Below, in pieces: positions 19,019-28,797 of a stretch of DNA of 28,957 nt. The position numbers and the translations under genes are program-made. The stretch covers positions 20,001 to 48,957 of the forward strand of contig JAHBMJ010000362.1 in NCBI GenBank assembly GCA_018398765.1, read 5' to 3'. Origin of the DNA: Chromera velia. Its lineage: Eukaryota > Sar > Chromeraceae. Within the stretch, counting starts at the first letter, position 1. Every line of letters starts with the position of its first letter. The notes beneath the pieces are model-generated. The model had not been told where the DNA came from. It ran no database searches and saw only the letters and a list, made by a program, of their open reading frames with translations.

Positions 19019-20787
19019 AAATCGATGCGTTCAATATGTAGGCTTCATTAATTTCCCATTGAAGAGGAATTGTACTGCGGCATTGAAATTTAAACATTAT
19101 ATAAGGCGCATATCCGAGTCTGCTGGAACATATTTGATTAACCTTGAAGTGACAACATTCTAGCATAAAACTCTAGAAAAAACTGGGATTGATTGATTCA
19201 CTCTTAATAGGTCCCCTATAAAATAGTAAAAAACTATGGTAATTGATGATTGATTGATTGATTGATAGGTTCCGCACTAGGCCTTCCTGCTATGTTAATC
19301 TGTTGCCAGAGCTAGCAGGGGTGGTTAGTTAGTTAGTCAGTTAGTGTTAGTGTGAAAACACTTTAAGTTACCGTGACACTTATATATAGGTGGCAATATG
19401 TTATTAGTTGCCTAAACAGTCTTTAAATTTTTTATTCTTGCAGCATCTTACTCAAAAGGTTTAGACAGATTTAGAAAAAACCTGGAAAAAAACATGTAAT
19501 ATAGAATTGTATAAAAGCTAGTAGGACATTTATTGTATTTTTGCCAAGGGTTTTGCGTATATGTTTTCTCCTTGGGGGGAGTCTGGGCTGTCAAACTTGT
19601 CTCTTCAATGTAGTTTCTTGCCAAACGTTGGAAGCCTCAAAGGCTACTAGGCCAGTAATCTAGGTCAGTTTAGGCAGATGACAATGCTAGCGACGATGAC
19701 GTATAATGATGATGATGCCAGTAATGATAACAGATTCAAATTCATGCTATAGAAAACTAGATAATCTAAAACAGAAGATGTGTAGAGTAAAAACTGATTA
19801 ATACGCGACTGCACATTTCTTTGGTTGCTTAGCTTTAAAGCTTTTGCCATAATTTATCATATTAGGCTTTTAAAAAATGTTGTGCATTCTAAGCCTCGAT
19901 GTGAAGGCGTTGAGATCGAATTTGAATGAAAAACACAGTTAATAGAAGTGTATCCTCGCTGAATTCTATGAGTTCAGTGCCTCTACATCAGATTTAGCCT
20001 TATCTGGCCTTCAAAAATACTTTAAACAGAGTCACAACAGAGTTTAACAGACTATGATCTACACTACACCACACTATGCATACTTTAAGTCCCTCTACTC
20101 TACTTCAGTTCCTACTATATACTACTATATACAATTTTTGTTTTACGATATTACTTCAGTTAAATTGTCAACAGAACATACGTACGGTAATTTGGAGGCA
20201 AGTGAACAACAGAGCCGTTAGGTCTCATCATATATCCCTCATTCCAACTCTCCCTTATGGTTATCCACGGCCATGCTATGACCGTGTTCCAGTCATACTT
20301 TCTCAGCTGCCTAGCCAGTGTAGATTAGTGCAGATCAATCGAAACAAACCTAACGATAGAGAGCCGTCTAGAGAGCGGTAGATAGCATTCGCCAGCCCGG
20401 CTTCCTTCTCGTCGCTTCCCCCCATTTGCATGAGTATGTGTCCGAAGTTTGGCCCTTGCGGCGCCGATCTTAGAATATCCCGCCGCCGCGTACAGTAAAG
20501 TCAGACCCGGTCAGGAAGTGCATGACCGTGCACGAATGCGAGCGACTAAGAGCAAAATGCAAAACGTGCAATTAAGCTCAAAAAGTAATTCTTTACATGC
20601 ATGCAGAAAAATAAATGAAAGAGACTTGGATCGGAAAAAAACATTCAGAAGTACCAGGAGTGGAAATGGTGGACTGTCAGACTTACCCTCCTGTAGGTAC
20701 CAGACTGAAGTACTGACTGACTGAACTTATTGCCTCACCTAGCAGTAATATATTGCATTAGACCGTACGGGACGGAAAGGAGGCTGA
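19019..20787. other. AT-rich intergenic region
   Basis: After the GTPase stop codon the base composition changes abruptly to AT-rich, without the T/C strand bias of the introns. It contains short (GATT)n and (TTAG)n runs (about 19180-19270 and 19325-19345). Open frames are short and unconvincing. A GC-rich island near 20400-20500 holds no gene that I can see. Confidence 0.5.
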
Positions 20788-22256
20788 ATGAAATTCTCTC
20801 AACCAGTAGACCAAACTAGACTGGACGGGACTCAAACTTCGATCTGGTACTTAGACGATGGGCATGAACCGTCGAGCTTGCAGGCTGTTCTTGCTCCAGG
20901 GGAGGAGATCGGACAGACTGGCAGCAGGGAACTCAAGGGGGAGGAAGGAGAAGGGGAAGAAAGGATCAGAGGGGACGCTGGTGTTGTGGAGACGAGACGA
21001 TATTCCGTCCATACAGGAGGAGATCAAGACAGACTCTGGCATCAGTAAGTCAATCAACCGATACTAACACTCTTTGGAACTGCTTCTCTTCTGCATTTTT
21101 TGCTTGTATTCTTCATTGCCTGGCCCCAAGAAAGACTCACTCACTCAACAGAAAGGCCTACTCAGACTGACAGACACTGGTTGGCCGTTGCATGCACTGA
21201 ATTTTTCTTCCCTCATAAGCCCATTCCTGCAGATTCAAGATGGATGACAGAGAGACGGGTGGAGAAGAGAAGAAGTTTCTGTTCCCTCCCCTCATGGATG
21301 AGTGGATATTCGAGTGCTACCAGAGGAGATGCTTTGTCAAGCGGGATGGTTCGGCAGCCTACCAAGCCATAGCAGACGATGACAGCAAGAGACTCTGGGA
21401 AATTGACCAGATCTTGAGTACGTTGAAGTCTGCCCCAGATGAAAAACAGGCAGTAGGTAGAGTGGTGAATAAGTGGTACGCGGGGGGGATTCAAGATGCT
21501 AACAGCCAGAACGATTCCAAAGAATACTTGAAGCAGATATGGGAAGCGGTGAGGTCCAACTGGAGCGTACCCATCCAGATGTAGAAGAAGAAGGTAACCA
21601 GAGCCCTCCAGGCAGTCGGCCGATACTCTGGCAAGGCTCTCTTCATTGTGAAGCCTAAGAAATTGATTACTGCCATGGAGAACCTTCTAGATCTGGCGGA
21701 CATGTGCAGCCTCATAGTAGCAGATGAGGATGCGGCGCGTTACACACAGGACGGACTTCCCTAGAAGCTGGCCTCCTCACTCAGGACTGGACTCAAGGCG
21801 GATTACAATAAGTTCCAGCCCCTAATCAAGGCCATCCGCGACGAGATCAATGAACACGGCGAGGGGTGTTTTCTGAGTTGGGAGTCAGAGGCCGAGAAAG
21901 AGCAGAGAGAGAGATCAGAACAGTTGAAGGCAAACCTCACAACAACCATACAGCAGCAGCAGCAAAGCCTTCCGGGTCTCCTCATTTGGCAACAGGCACT
22001 GAGGGACGAAATGCAGAATCAAATGTAAGCCTTCTACACAGGGCAAGCGAGTGTGTCTCCTAGGCTTCCCCAGAGACAAAGAGGAGGGTATGGAGGCTCC
22101 AATGCTGCCGTGAGACAACAACCTTGGCCCCGTCAGAGGCAGAAACCATAACAACAATGCAAGCAACAGCAGTAGTGGATGCAACAGCAGTGACACCCTC
22201 AACAGCCACCGTAGCAACATCTGAGACCCAGAAATGCTCCGCCTGCGCTCGGTGGG

Positions 22257-22361
22257 TGCCAAGACTGCGGGTATTATCGATCGCACCCGTTGTACGAGTG
22301 TTGGGCAGCAGACAACACGTGCCCCGAGTGCGGAATGAGAGGGCACTACGCCCGCTACTGC
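22257..22361 (+). other. Two zinc knuckles of the Gag-like protein
   Basis: Knuckle 1, 22257-22301: C-QD-C-x5-H-x4-C, one residue longer than the standard spacing. Knuckle 2, 22320-22361: C-PE-C-GMRG-H-YARY-C, the classic C-x2-C-x4-H-x4-C of retroelement nucleocapsid. Such knuckles bind single-stranded nucleic acid. Confidence 0.85.
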
Positions 22362-22370
22362 AGGAATGAC

Positions 22371-23399
22371 CTCCCCAGCCAAACTTTCATCCCATGGCCA
22401 CAGATTGGCAACAGCATCGATACCACAATCGTGCTTAAATATGAGTATGATATCACACCAAACGAAGAAGCCATTGCTGAAGTGCATAGCCGAGTGTTTG
22501 AAGCTACATTTGGAGAACAGACCGACTTGTTTCTCCATTTTCTTGCACGAGCAATCGGAGGCCACGTTGAAGATAAATATTGGGGAAGATGTATGGGAGA
22601 GCGAAATTCAGGGAAGGGCGTCACTAGCACTCTGCTGCAGAATACATTCAGGAAATACGTCATAAATCCTCTTTCAGAAAAGTTTTTGATGGCTTGAAGT
22701 TCGTTCCATTCAGACCCCGCCAAAGAAGGGGGATGGATGTTAGACGCCGAGTTTGCTCGCTTGGCACTCACCCAAGAAATTGAAATGGATGCTACAAACA
22801 AGGCCGTAAAAATCAACGGCAATCTGATTAAGCGTTTTACGTCTGGTAGAGATGTCCTATGCGCATGCCGTCTGTACAACAACGCCCGTGAATTCCAAAT
22901 CAATGCCCGCTTACTGATGTTCTGTAACGACTGGCAGTGCCCGCCGATTGAGCCTGTCGATGCCTGCGAAACCATGTTTCCGTTTGAAAACGTTAATAAG
23001 TTCAAGTCTGCCGCCTGGTTTGAGCAGCAGCAAGCGGAGTACGGCCATACGGAGAGCTATTTGTCCAGATATAAAGTAGCAGACCCCAATTTCAAAGAAA
23101 AATGTGCAACTGCTAGGTGGATTCATGCCTGTTACCACCTGATTTTTCATCATTATCAGACTTCTGCTTTGATATTGCCTCTCGGGAATGAAGATCCTGT
23201 GGGTGATAGTGAGCAAGATCCTGAAACCATCTGTGAGTGGTGTTTTCGAATTACAGGAATCGAGACAAACATCGTTAGTAATCGTGACTTGGAGTTGTTC
23301 ATTCGTCAGCAAGACCTCAACATCTCAAAAACCAAGCTGCAGCAGACACTCAAAAGAATTAACAGAGGCCAGATACAACCTTGGCGAAGAAAAGATTAG
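22371..23399 (+). pseudogene. Superfamily 3 (D5-like) helicase domain
   Basis: After FLHFLARAIGGHVEDKYW comes Walker A GERNSGKG (22596-22619). A single in-frame TGA (22695-22697) follows, then Walker B-like GGWMLDAEFARLA, then NGNLIKRFTSGRDVLCACRLY (the K-x-L/F-T-G-x-D region), motif C ARLLMFCNDWQCPPIE with the sensor Asn, ACETMFPFE (the R/x-I-P-F position), and DPNFKEKCATARWIHACYHLIF, the typical end of the domain. This order is that of the D5-like primase-helicases of large DNA viruses, virophages and Polinton-like viruses, which unwind DNA at replication forks. The primase half that usually precedes it is absent. The TGA may be a decay mutation, because the rest is intact for over 300 codons. 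Confidence 0.75.
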
Positions 23400-23970
23400 A
23401 GAGGTCTTTGTGGTCTCAAGCTCGCACCGCCTGACAACACTCATTTCGCTTTTTAGCGTGATACGTTGTTCATGCTTTGCCCCGCTGCTCAGCCAGCCAG
23501 TTAGGTTCTGCTCATTTGCGTGAATACCACTTTCGCTGCCCATCTTGAATTTTTTCTAGATAACGAGCCTGGTAGAGATGCATCGCACGTCGTTGTGCTT
23601 CTGTAGTTTTCATGCCTTCTTTTATAAAATATGCATGCGACAACGATCAACGCACATATTTTTCAGAAGTAGGTATTCTTTCACGTGGATCAAATAGCCT
23701 TTAGTCTCCGTCCATAAAGTCGTCAAGCTCCTCTTGTAGACTTCTGGATGGTTCTTTCTTCTGTGCAGGTAAAGAACCGCTGCCCTATCTTGAGCTGCTA
23801 GGGCGGGCCTGTGAAGAAAGGGCCTTTATCCACCGCAGAGACTGAGAAGAAGGGGGACGAACGATATGCGTATGAGAAGCCTGGCCAGCATTGCGGAGCC
23901 CTTTGTGCCCAAGATGCCGTTTGCTACCTCTAAAGTCCATAGGAGAGAAAGACGATCGTCTCAAGGCACA
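23400..23970. other. Spacer between convergent element ORFs
   Basis: No ORF of interest. It separates the + strand helicase frame from the - strand chromodomain frame, which converge on it. Confidence 0.4.
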
Positions 23971-24882
23971 TTAGGGATACTGATGGCTAGAAGAGAAATG
24001 ATTCAGCGGCTGGTGTTGCTGAGATAGAACATGGGAACTAACAGGTGCGCCGGTGGCAGCAATGGTTCCGGGATCACCCATTTCTGCTGTATCAAATATA
24101 GGATAAAGATTTACGAGTTCAATCTGCAGATATGGAGGGAGGTGCATTTTGAGAAAGTCTTTGAGCTCTGCGCTTAGTGACCAGTATGTGGTGGGGCAAG
24201 ACTTTGTGTCATCGCCGCTCTCCAGCTTGATTTCGGGCTCGTGCATTCTAGCAGCAGCTGCGTAGTCCATGGAATCCTCTACCTCAGAAAAATTGAGGAC
24301 TGCCAGGCGTTCGTCAAACAGCTGGACGTCTTGTCTCACTTTATGATGGTACTCAACGAGCAAGCGGTCCCCGGTGCCCTGGAAATTTGATGCTGGAATC
24401 CATTGGGGATTATCTGGGCCTAATGGGTACTAGTCCTTCCATTGAACTTTATACTGGTTGCGCCTCTCGTCGTAGTCAAGAATTTTTTCGACCTCCCACT
24501 CTGCGTTATCAGAAGATTGGGAAGTTATTAGGCCTGGTTCTTCTTCTGTATTTCTAATTTAAGAAGGATGGATCCCTTTGGCTCTGAGGTATTGGTGAAA
24601 AAGGTTGATGTCGCCGCTTCTTTAGACCTGGAATTCAAACCCAGAAGCCCAACGCAATTCTTGAACACTCATTTTTATGACCTGTTCGTCTGTATGTTTT
24701 CTTTGCCGCTTGCGTGCTGTTTGGTTAGCTTTCAATTCTTCCTGACTCAGGGCAATGTTCTTTGGGATTTGGTGTTCTTCATCCAGGATCATTCCTGATT
24801 CTGTAGAAAGGTCATAATCAGGTGAAAAATGTCGGACCAGAGTAGATACGCGTTCATTCGGTAGACCTGCTTCACAACCTGG
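23971..24882 (-). pseudogene. Chromodomain protein remnant (possible integrase C-terminus)
   Basis: A single - strand frame from 24882 to 23971 has three in-frame stops (TAA 24624-24622, TAA 24561-24559, TAG 24432-24430) and no frameshift. Around 24501-24365 it reads EWEVEKILDYDERRNQYKVQWKD, then the TAG, then YPLGPDNPQWIPASNF and LLVEYH. This is a chromodomain: E-Y/W-E-V-E-K-I-L-D, Y-x-V-x-W-K, a W in W-I/E-P, L-L-x-E-F/Y-H. Chromodomains bind methylated histone tails. They occur at the C-terminus of integrases of chromoviruses and of Polinton/Mavirus-like elements, where they guide integration. No D-D-E catalytic core is visible upstream. About 130 residues follow the chromodomain without a recognised domain. 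Confidence 0.6.
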
Positions 24883-25055
24883 TCACGAAAAGACCGGAAC
24901 GTTGCTAGTATATGAGCGCGAGGAACATTGATGATCCACTCTTGTCGGGACTCATAGAACCGCACTAGGCTTTTGAGCTTATAGTGGCTAAATAAGTCGA
25001 GGAGCAGCCATTCTAGGTGGTCGAGCCGCGTTTGTGTGACCCCAGGTGGAAACAC
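24789..25055 (-). CDS. Short ORF of unknown function upstream of the chromodomain frame
   Basis: An 88-residue open frame (LDHLEWLLLDLFSHYKL..., ending FLQNQE) without an ATG start. A TTTGTATTCTAG lies just before it on the - strand and could be a splice acceptor. Its second half overlaps the chromodomain-side frame, so at most one of them is coding there. It does not match any family I know. Confidence 0.25.
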   Translation of the reverse strand: MFPPGVTQTRLDHLEWLLLDLFSHYKLKSLVRFYESRQEWIINVPRAHILATFRSFRDQVVKQVYRMNAYLLWSDIFHLIMTFLQNQE

Positions 25056-25252
25056 TAGAATACAAATTATATTAAAACCTCACGGATAGCATAAATGGTA
25101 CTGGTCTAGTCTACGGGCGGGTTTTTTTAACGTACTACCGGTTTTGACCAGTGAAGGGGATACTAAGAATGGGTTCTCTAGCGTATAGAGAATTGGGCGG
25201 TTAACATTAATAAGACAGGCAATAGCACCACCAGCAGGCATAATTTTTCTTT

Positions 25253-25972
25253 TTATCTTACAGAGTGGGGTGCAGAGGCAATGAGCCATGCAGCGCGATC
25301 GCGTATATTCAACGTTGTATTATGAAGATGCTCAGCGACCTGTTCATCAAAGCGCAGGAGGTCAGCGTTTTTATTCTGTAAGAGAGACTCCAAAGTCCCC
25401 CCTGTTTCAAAAATGCGGTGCGCATCATACACCAGGTCTTTGGGTTTGCAAAGCTGCGCCAGTATCGAAAGAGATGCCAGTGGGGTAACTGTATCAAAGT
25501 TTAGGTTTTCTAAAAGCTGCGCTAGGACTGTAGTCTGTATGCGGACCTGCAAATGGGACTCAGTGATGCGTTCTAGGAGCCGTTCATGTTCAAAATGGAC
25601 GGCAGAAGGGAAAAGGCGGTAATAGACCATACTTGGAGCTTGAAGAGCCAACAGCCACCATCCACCAACGTTCGCTATAGTTTCTAGACAGTGAAAAATT
25701 CCTGTGGCTTGCAGGCCATGCTCTAGTGCGGTAGTAGGAAAAGGCTCAAGCTCCACTAGGTTAACTGAGGCATAATCTAGTAAGCTTTCGTCTATGGTGT
25801 CTAGCAGCCTCATGGAGGCTTCGATAAGTTGAGTGCTAGCGGTTACGAACGGGACAAGGTGAAAAGGGATGACTAGACTGCTAGTAGGGCAGTGGTGGCC
25901 TAGGAAGTCGGCGATGAGCGCTTGGAGGGGCAAAGGGAAGCTATGTTGCTTTGCTTGTATGTCTGAAGTCAT
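25253..25972 (-). CDS. Unknown 239-residue protein
   Basis: The longest intact ORF on this side of the window: ATG at 25972 (MTSDIQAKQHSF...), ending TAA at 25253. Composition is mixed and leucine-rich, looks like a globular helical protein (for example TASTQLIEASMRLLDTIDES, LLERITESHLQVRIQTTVLA), and has no signal peptide or membrane span. I recognise no motif. The last codons overlap a GTAAGA that could be a splice donor. It lies on the same strand as the chromodomain remnant and may belong to the same element. It could instead be joined to the upstream - strand gene: a GTGAGT donor at about 26063 and a TTCAG acceptor at about 25967 would connect in frame. Confidence 0.4.
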   Translation of the reverse strand: MTSDIQAKQHSFPLPLQALIADFLGHHCPTSSLVIPFHLVPFVTASTQLIEASMRLLDTIDESLLDYASVNLVELEPFPTTALEHGLQATGIFHCLETIANVGGWWLLALQAPSMVYYRLFPSAVHFEHERLLERITESHLQVRIQTTVLAQLLENLNFDTVTPLASLSILAQLCKPKDLVYDAHRIFETGGTLESLLQNKNADLLRFDEQVAEHLHNTTLNIRDRAAWLIASAPHSVR

Positions 25973-26056
25973 GAGATTGCCTTTTACTATTATGAACACT
26001 GTATACCCACATGGATCGGTCCCATGAGCATGTGCATGGAGAGGCTAAGCCCGAGT

Positions 26057-28797
26057 TCACTCACTTCTTTGACCAGACCAAAACGAATGAGCAGACCCTC
26101 CAACATCGTCTGTCGACCCACCACTCGAAAGATTAAATTGATTTCCTTCCCGATATTTTTTTTTTGCCGGCGTTGGCAAAATACGAAACTCGTTGAAATG
26201 CGGCCCCGTCTCCAAAACAACAGTGTATTCTGCGTTTGTAGTCTGGCCCCCCTTCTCAAGAACCGATGAATGCAGCACACCTTCAAAAACCTCCAAAGTT
26301 TCTGGCCTACCCCTCACCTCCATCTGCAGCGTGTCATCGTCTACGCGACGAACAAAGCCACCAAGACTCACCGGGCTTACGGGACCCCGGACCAAACTTG
26401 CCAATACCCGGCACGCATGCGGGACGTGGAAGCTTCTGATCGTGTACCGCACTTTCTTGAGTTGTGTGTGGCCTAGTGTGGGAAAGCTCTGCTGTCCTGC
26501 AGACCAGAATGGGGGATAGATGCGTTCATCATCAACTCATGTTTTTTTTAGAGCACAAGTCCGCTCACTACTCACTCAGTGACACTCACTGATGACACTC
26601 ACTGATCCACCCATCCACGCACTGCTCCCTTATGACACCGAGCAAACAGCCAGCCATGCACACACACACACACGTACCCAGTACGCATCTACAGAAATGG
26701 AGACAGTGTTAGGTATCATGAAAAAATTCCATTCGGACGACGAAGAAAAAACCGGGAAAGGCCTGCAGACACTCAACGCTCAACAGACCACGCAAACCCG
26801 AGACCAAACCTCTCAATGCAGGCATACACACACTGCTCTCACGGTGCGCATACACACTCCCTATGGTTCCTTCCCACCACAGAACAGCCAAACTACATAA
26901 CACAACTTAAAGAGATAGAGATGCCGAATGCATGATGGAGAATTTTTGTTCGGGCGGCGAAAAAAGACAGGGGCGGCAGGAAGCCCGCAGACACGGCACT
27001 CAGGCGTCTCACACAGCCAGCCACTCTCTCACACACACAGAGCACTCGCGCTCTTCCATCTGGCGACGTCGAACGCCTGCTGGAGAAAACGGGAAAGGCC
27101 CGCAGACACTCAAACGGTCGACAGACCACGCAAAGCCACAGCAGACAGGCAGGCACACACGCACTTCTCTTACAGCACGCGTTCACGCTGCCTGATCGTA
27201 TACACCCACCACCAAACAGCAGACCAACGAGTCATACACGGCACGCGCATGTCAACTTAAAGAGATGGAGATGCCGAATGTAGGATGGAGAATTTTTTGT
27301 CCGGGCGAGGTTGCGACGGAAAAACGGGAAGGGGAAGCCAGGTCGAGCCAGACGGGTCACACGCGACTTAGGAGAAAAGCAGAGAGCCGAGGCCCCTGAC
27401 GGCCACGGACCGCACACGAAAAAGAGCACACACAGCCGAGCGCGAAGACCTGTCTGACGGTTTAGGGCAAGCAGACACAAAGGAAAACAAGTGGGTGCAT
27501 CGACAGAAAGACGGGATATACGGGCGAAGGGCGACCAACCTTGCGGAGCCTGGCGTGGAAAAAGACCCTCTACAAACTCTCTTTTCCCCTCGTCGTCGGG
27601 AATCTGAGAGAACCCACTGAAGCTGCTGTGTGGCTCTCTGTTCAAAGGCCCAAGCGCATACCGCAGACCCTGATTCGCGATCACGAAAGCGCGGCAGGCC
27701 TCCTTGTCTGCTGATGAGTTCCCGTTGTACGCGTGGGCACGTCGATTTCTCGTCTTGCTCGACAAGGCCCAGTCTGCACCGCGCACATACACGGTCAGCA
27801 CCCACAGGACGAAAAGAGAAGGCAGGGGGACAAAAGACGAAGCAGCACAGAGCACGAACGAGCGAGTCCAAGGTCGCCTCATCTGGACACAGCTAGAAAA
27901 AGAAAGAAGCCGTACAGACGCACCTGCAGGAGGAATCTGACTGCCCTTGGAAGGGCGCCGCTCGTCCGCCAGCACACTGGAGGTCCGAAGAGCCTGCACA
28001 CACAGACGGTGGCAAAGACTTTGCTTTGAACGAGTCAACAGATCCTGAAACCACAAGGGCACACCAAGGGCAGGCATGCTCTGCTCACCGCTTGAAGAAA
28101 CTCCCAGGCCGCACCCTCGGGCCCCAGGCTCGGCTCTACCACCTCCCTCCACACGGGGCTTCTATCAAGACGCCAGCGGGGATCTGCAAAGAGCCAAGAG
28201 TCCCAATGGAAAAGCTGTTCGGAGCAATAACGCGGGAAGAGACAGCCAGCACACAAGAGAAAGCGGTATGGGTACACAAGCTCACGAAAGAGGAAAGCAG
28301 GACAGGGGGGACGGACAGACAGGATTGCAGGTAGCTTGAGAGGACCAAACGAGGGGGAAAAGCAGAGAGGGAGACAAAACCGGGAGAGCCGAAGGAGGGC
28401 GGGACAGCTGACCTGCAGACCCACCTGCAGGAATCGCGCGGCCATCCAGCAGAGCCACAGAAATGGCTAGAGGCTGCACGCAGGATACCAGGCAAGCAAG
28501 AAAGATATTGAGAGACGCAAGAGGCCGGAGACACGCGACTAAAGATGCATGGGACAGAAAAAACGGTCCTGGCACGCCTGGCTCACCTCTTGTCGTAGGG
28601 GTGTGAACAGGTGGGGGTAGACGTCGTCCTTTGGCCCAATGTTCTGCAGGGCAAAGGTCGCCTCATCACGCTCCCAGGGATCATCTGCATCAAAGAGACC
28701 GAAAGGCAGTCGACACGTGTTAGAAAGAAAGCGAAGGGCCATAGAGAGAGGAGACGTACGTCCCCCCAGTACGAGAAGCGGGCATCGCTAGAGGCAG
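26057..28797 (-). CDS. Spliced gene of unknown function (7 exons visible, 5' end outside window)
   Basis: Exons on the - strand: 28797-28756, 28684-28587, 28473-28425, 28183-28089, 28044-27924, 27773-27540, 26496-26057. All introns are GT-AG and all phases agree. About 358 residues are visible, starting within the protein (ASSDARFSYWGDVHDPWERDEATF) and ending at TGA 26057-26059. One intron (28088-28045) is only 44 nt, and the last is 1043 nt and holds diverged repeats. I do not recognise the family. The end of the last exon (VSLGGFVRRVDDDTLQMEVRGRPETLEVF, ending HFNEFRIL) resembles the C-terminal two thirds of acylphosphatase, but the catalytic G-R-V-Q-G-V-x-F-R loop is absent. Good donors inside that exon (GTAAGC and GTGAGT near 26372-26383, GTGAGG near 26313) and an A-run near 26157 mean the last exon may be shorter or frameshifted. 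Confidence 0.55.
26715..27330. repeat. Diverged repeats (about 350 bp period) in the large intron
   Basis: The block AACTTAAAGAGAT then GAGATGCCGAATG then GATGGAGAATTTTT occurs at 26904 and 27254. The block CGGGAAAGGCC then GCAGACACTCAA then CAGACCACGCAAA occurs at 26753 and 27090. A partial third copy of the AATT...CGG...GAAAAA part is at about 26722. It is a diverged tandem duplication inside the 27539-26497 intron. Confidence 0.7.

Larger units (their letters stand above)
20788..23399 (+). pseudogene. Gag-like/CCHC region joined in frame to a viral-type SF3 helicase
   Basis: One reading frame (codons starting at multiples of 3) runs from 21234 to TAG 23397-23399, about 720 codons, with no frameshift but eight internal stops: 21582 TAG, 21762 TAG, 22026 TAA, 22149 TAA, 22173 TAG, 22191 TGA, 22212 TAG, 22695 TGA. 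A 5' exon, 20788-21044, joins it in phase through a good GTAAGT...TGCAG intron (21045-21232). Otherwise the start is ATG 21240. Order: helical Gag-like region (to about 22020), Gln-rich linker, two zinc knuckles (22257-22361), a short linker, then an SF3 helicase. No protease, reverse transcriptase or LTRs were found. Seven of the eight stops lie in the Gag part. It could be a chimera of a retroelement and an integrated virus, or a decayed element with an unusual domain order. Confidence 0.7.

Noticed and set aside
20076-20724. Short + strand ORFs in the AT-rich spacer
   Set aside because: About 100 codons or fewer, no recognised motif, no splice context.
27232-28152. 306-codon - strand ORF taken as an intact gene
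   Set aside because: It includes two real exons (28044-27924 and 27773-27540) but also reads through introns that happen to lack stops. The spliced model explains the sequence better.
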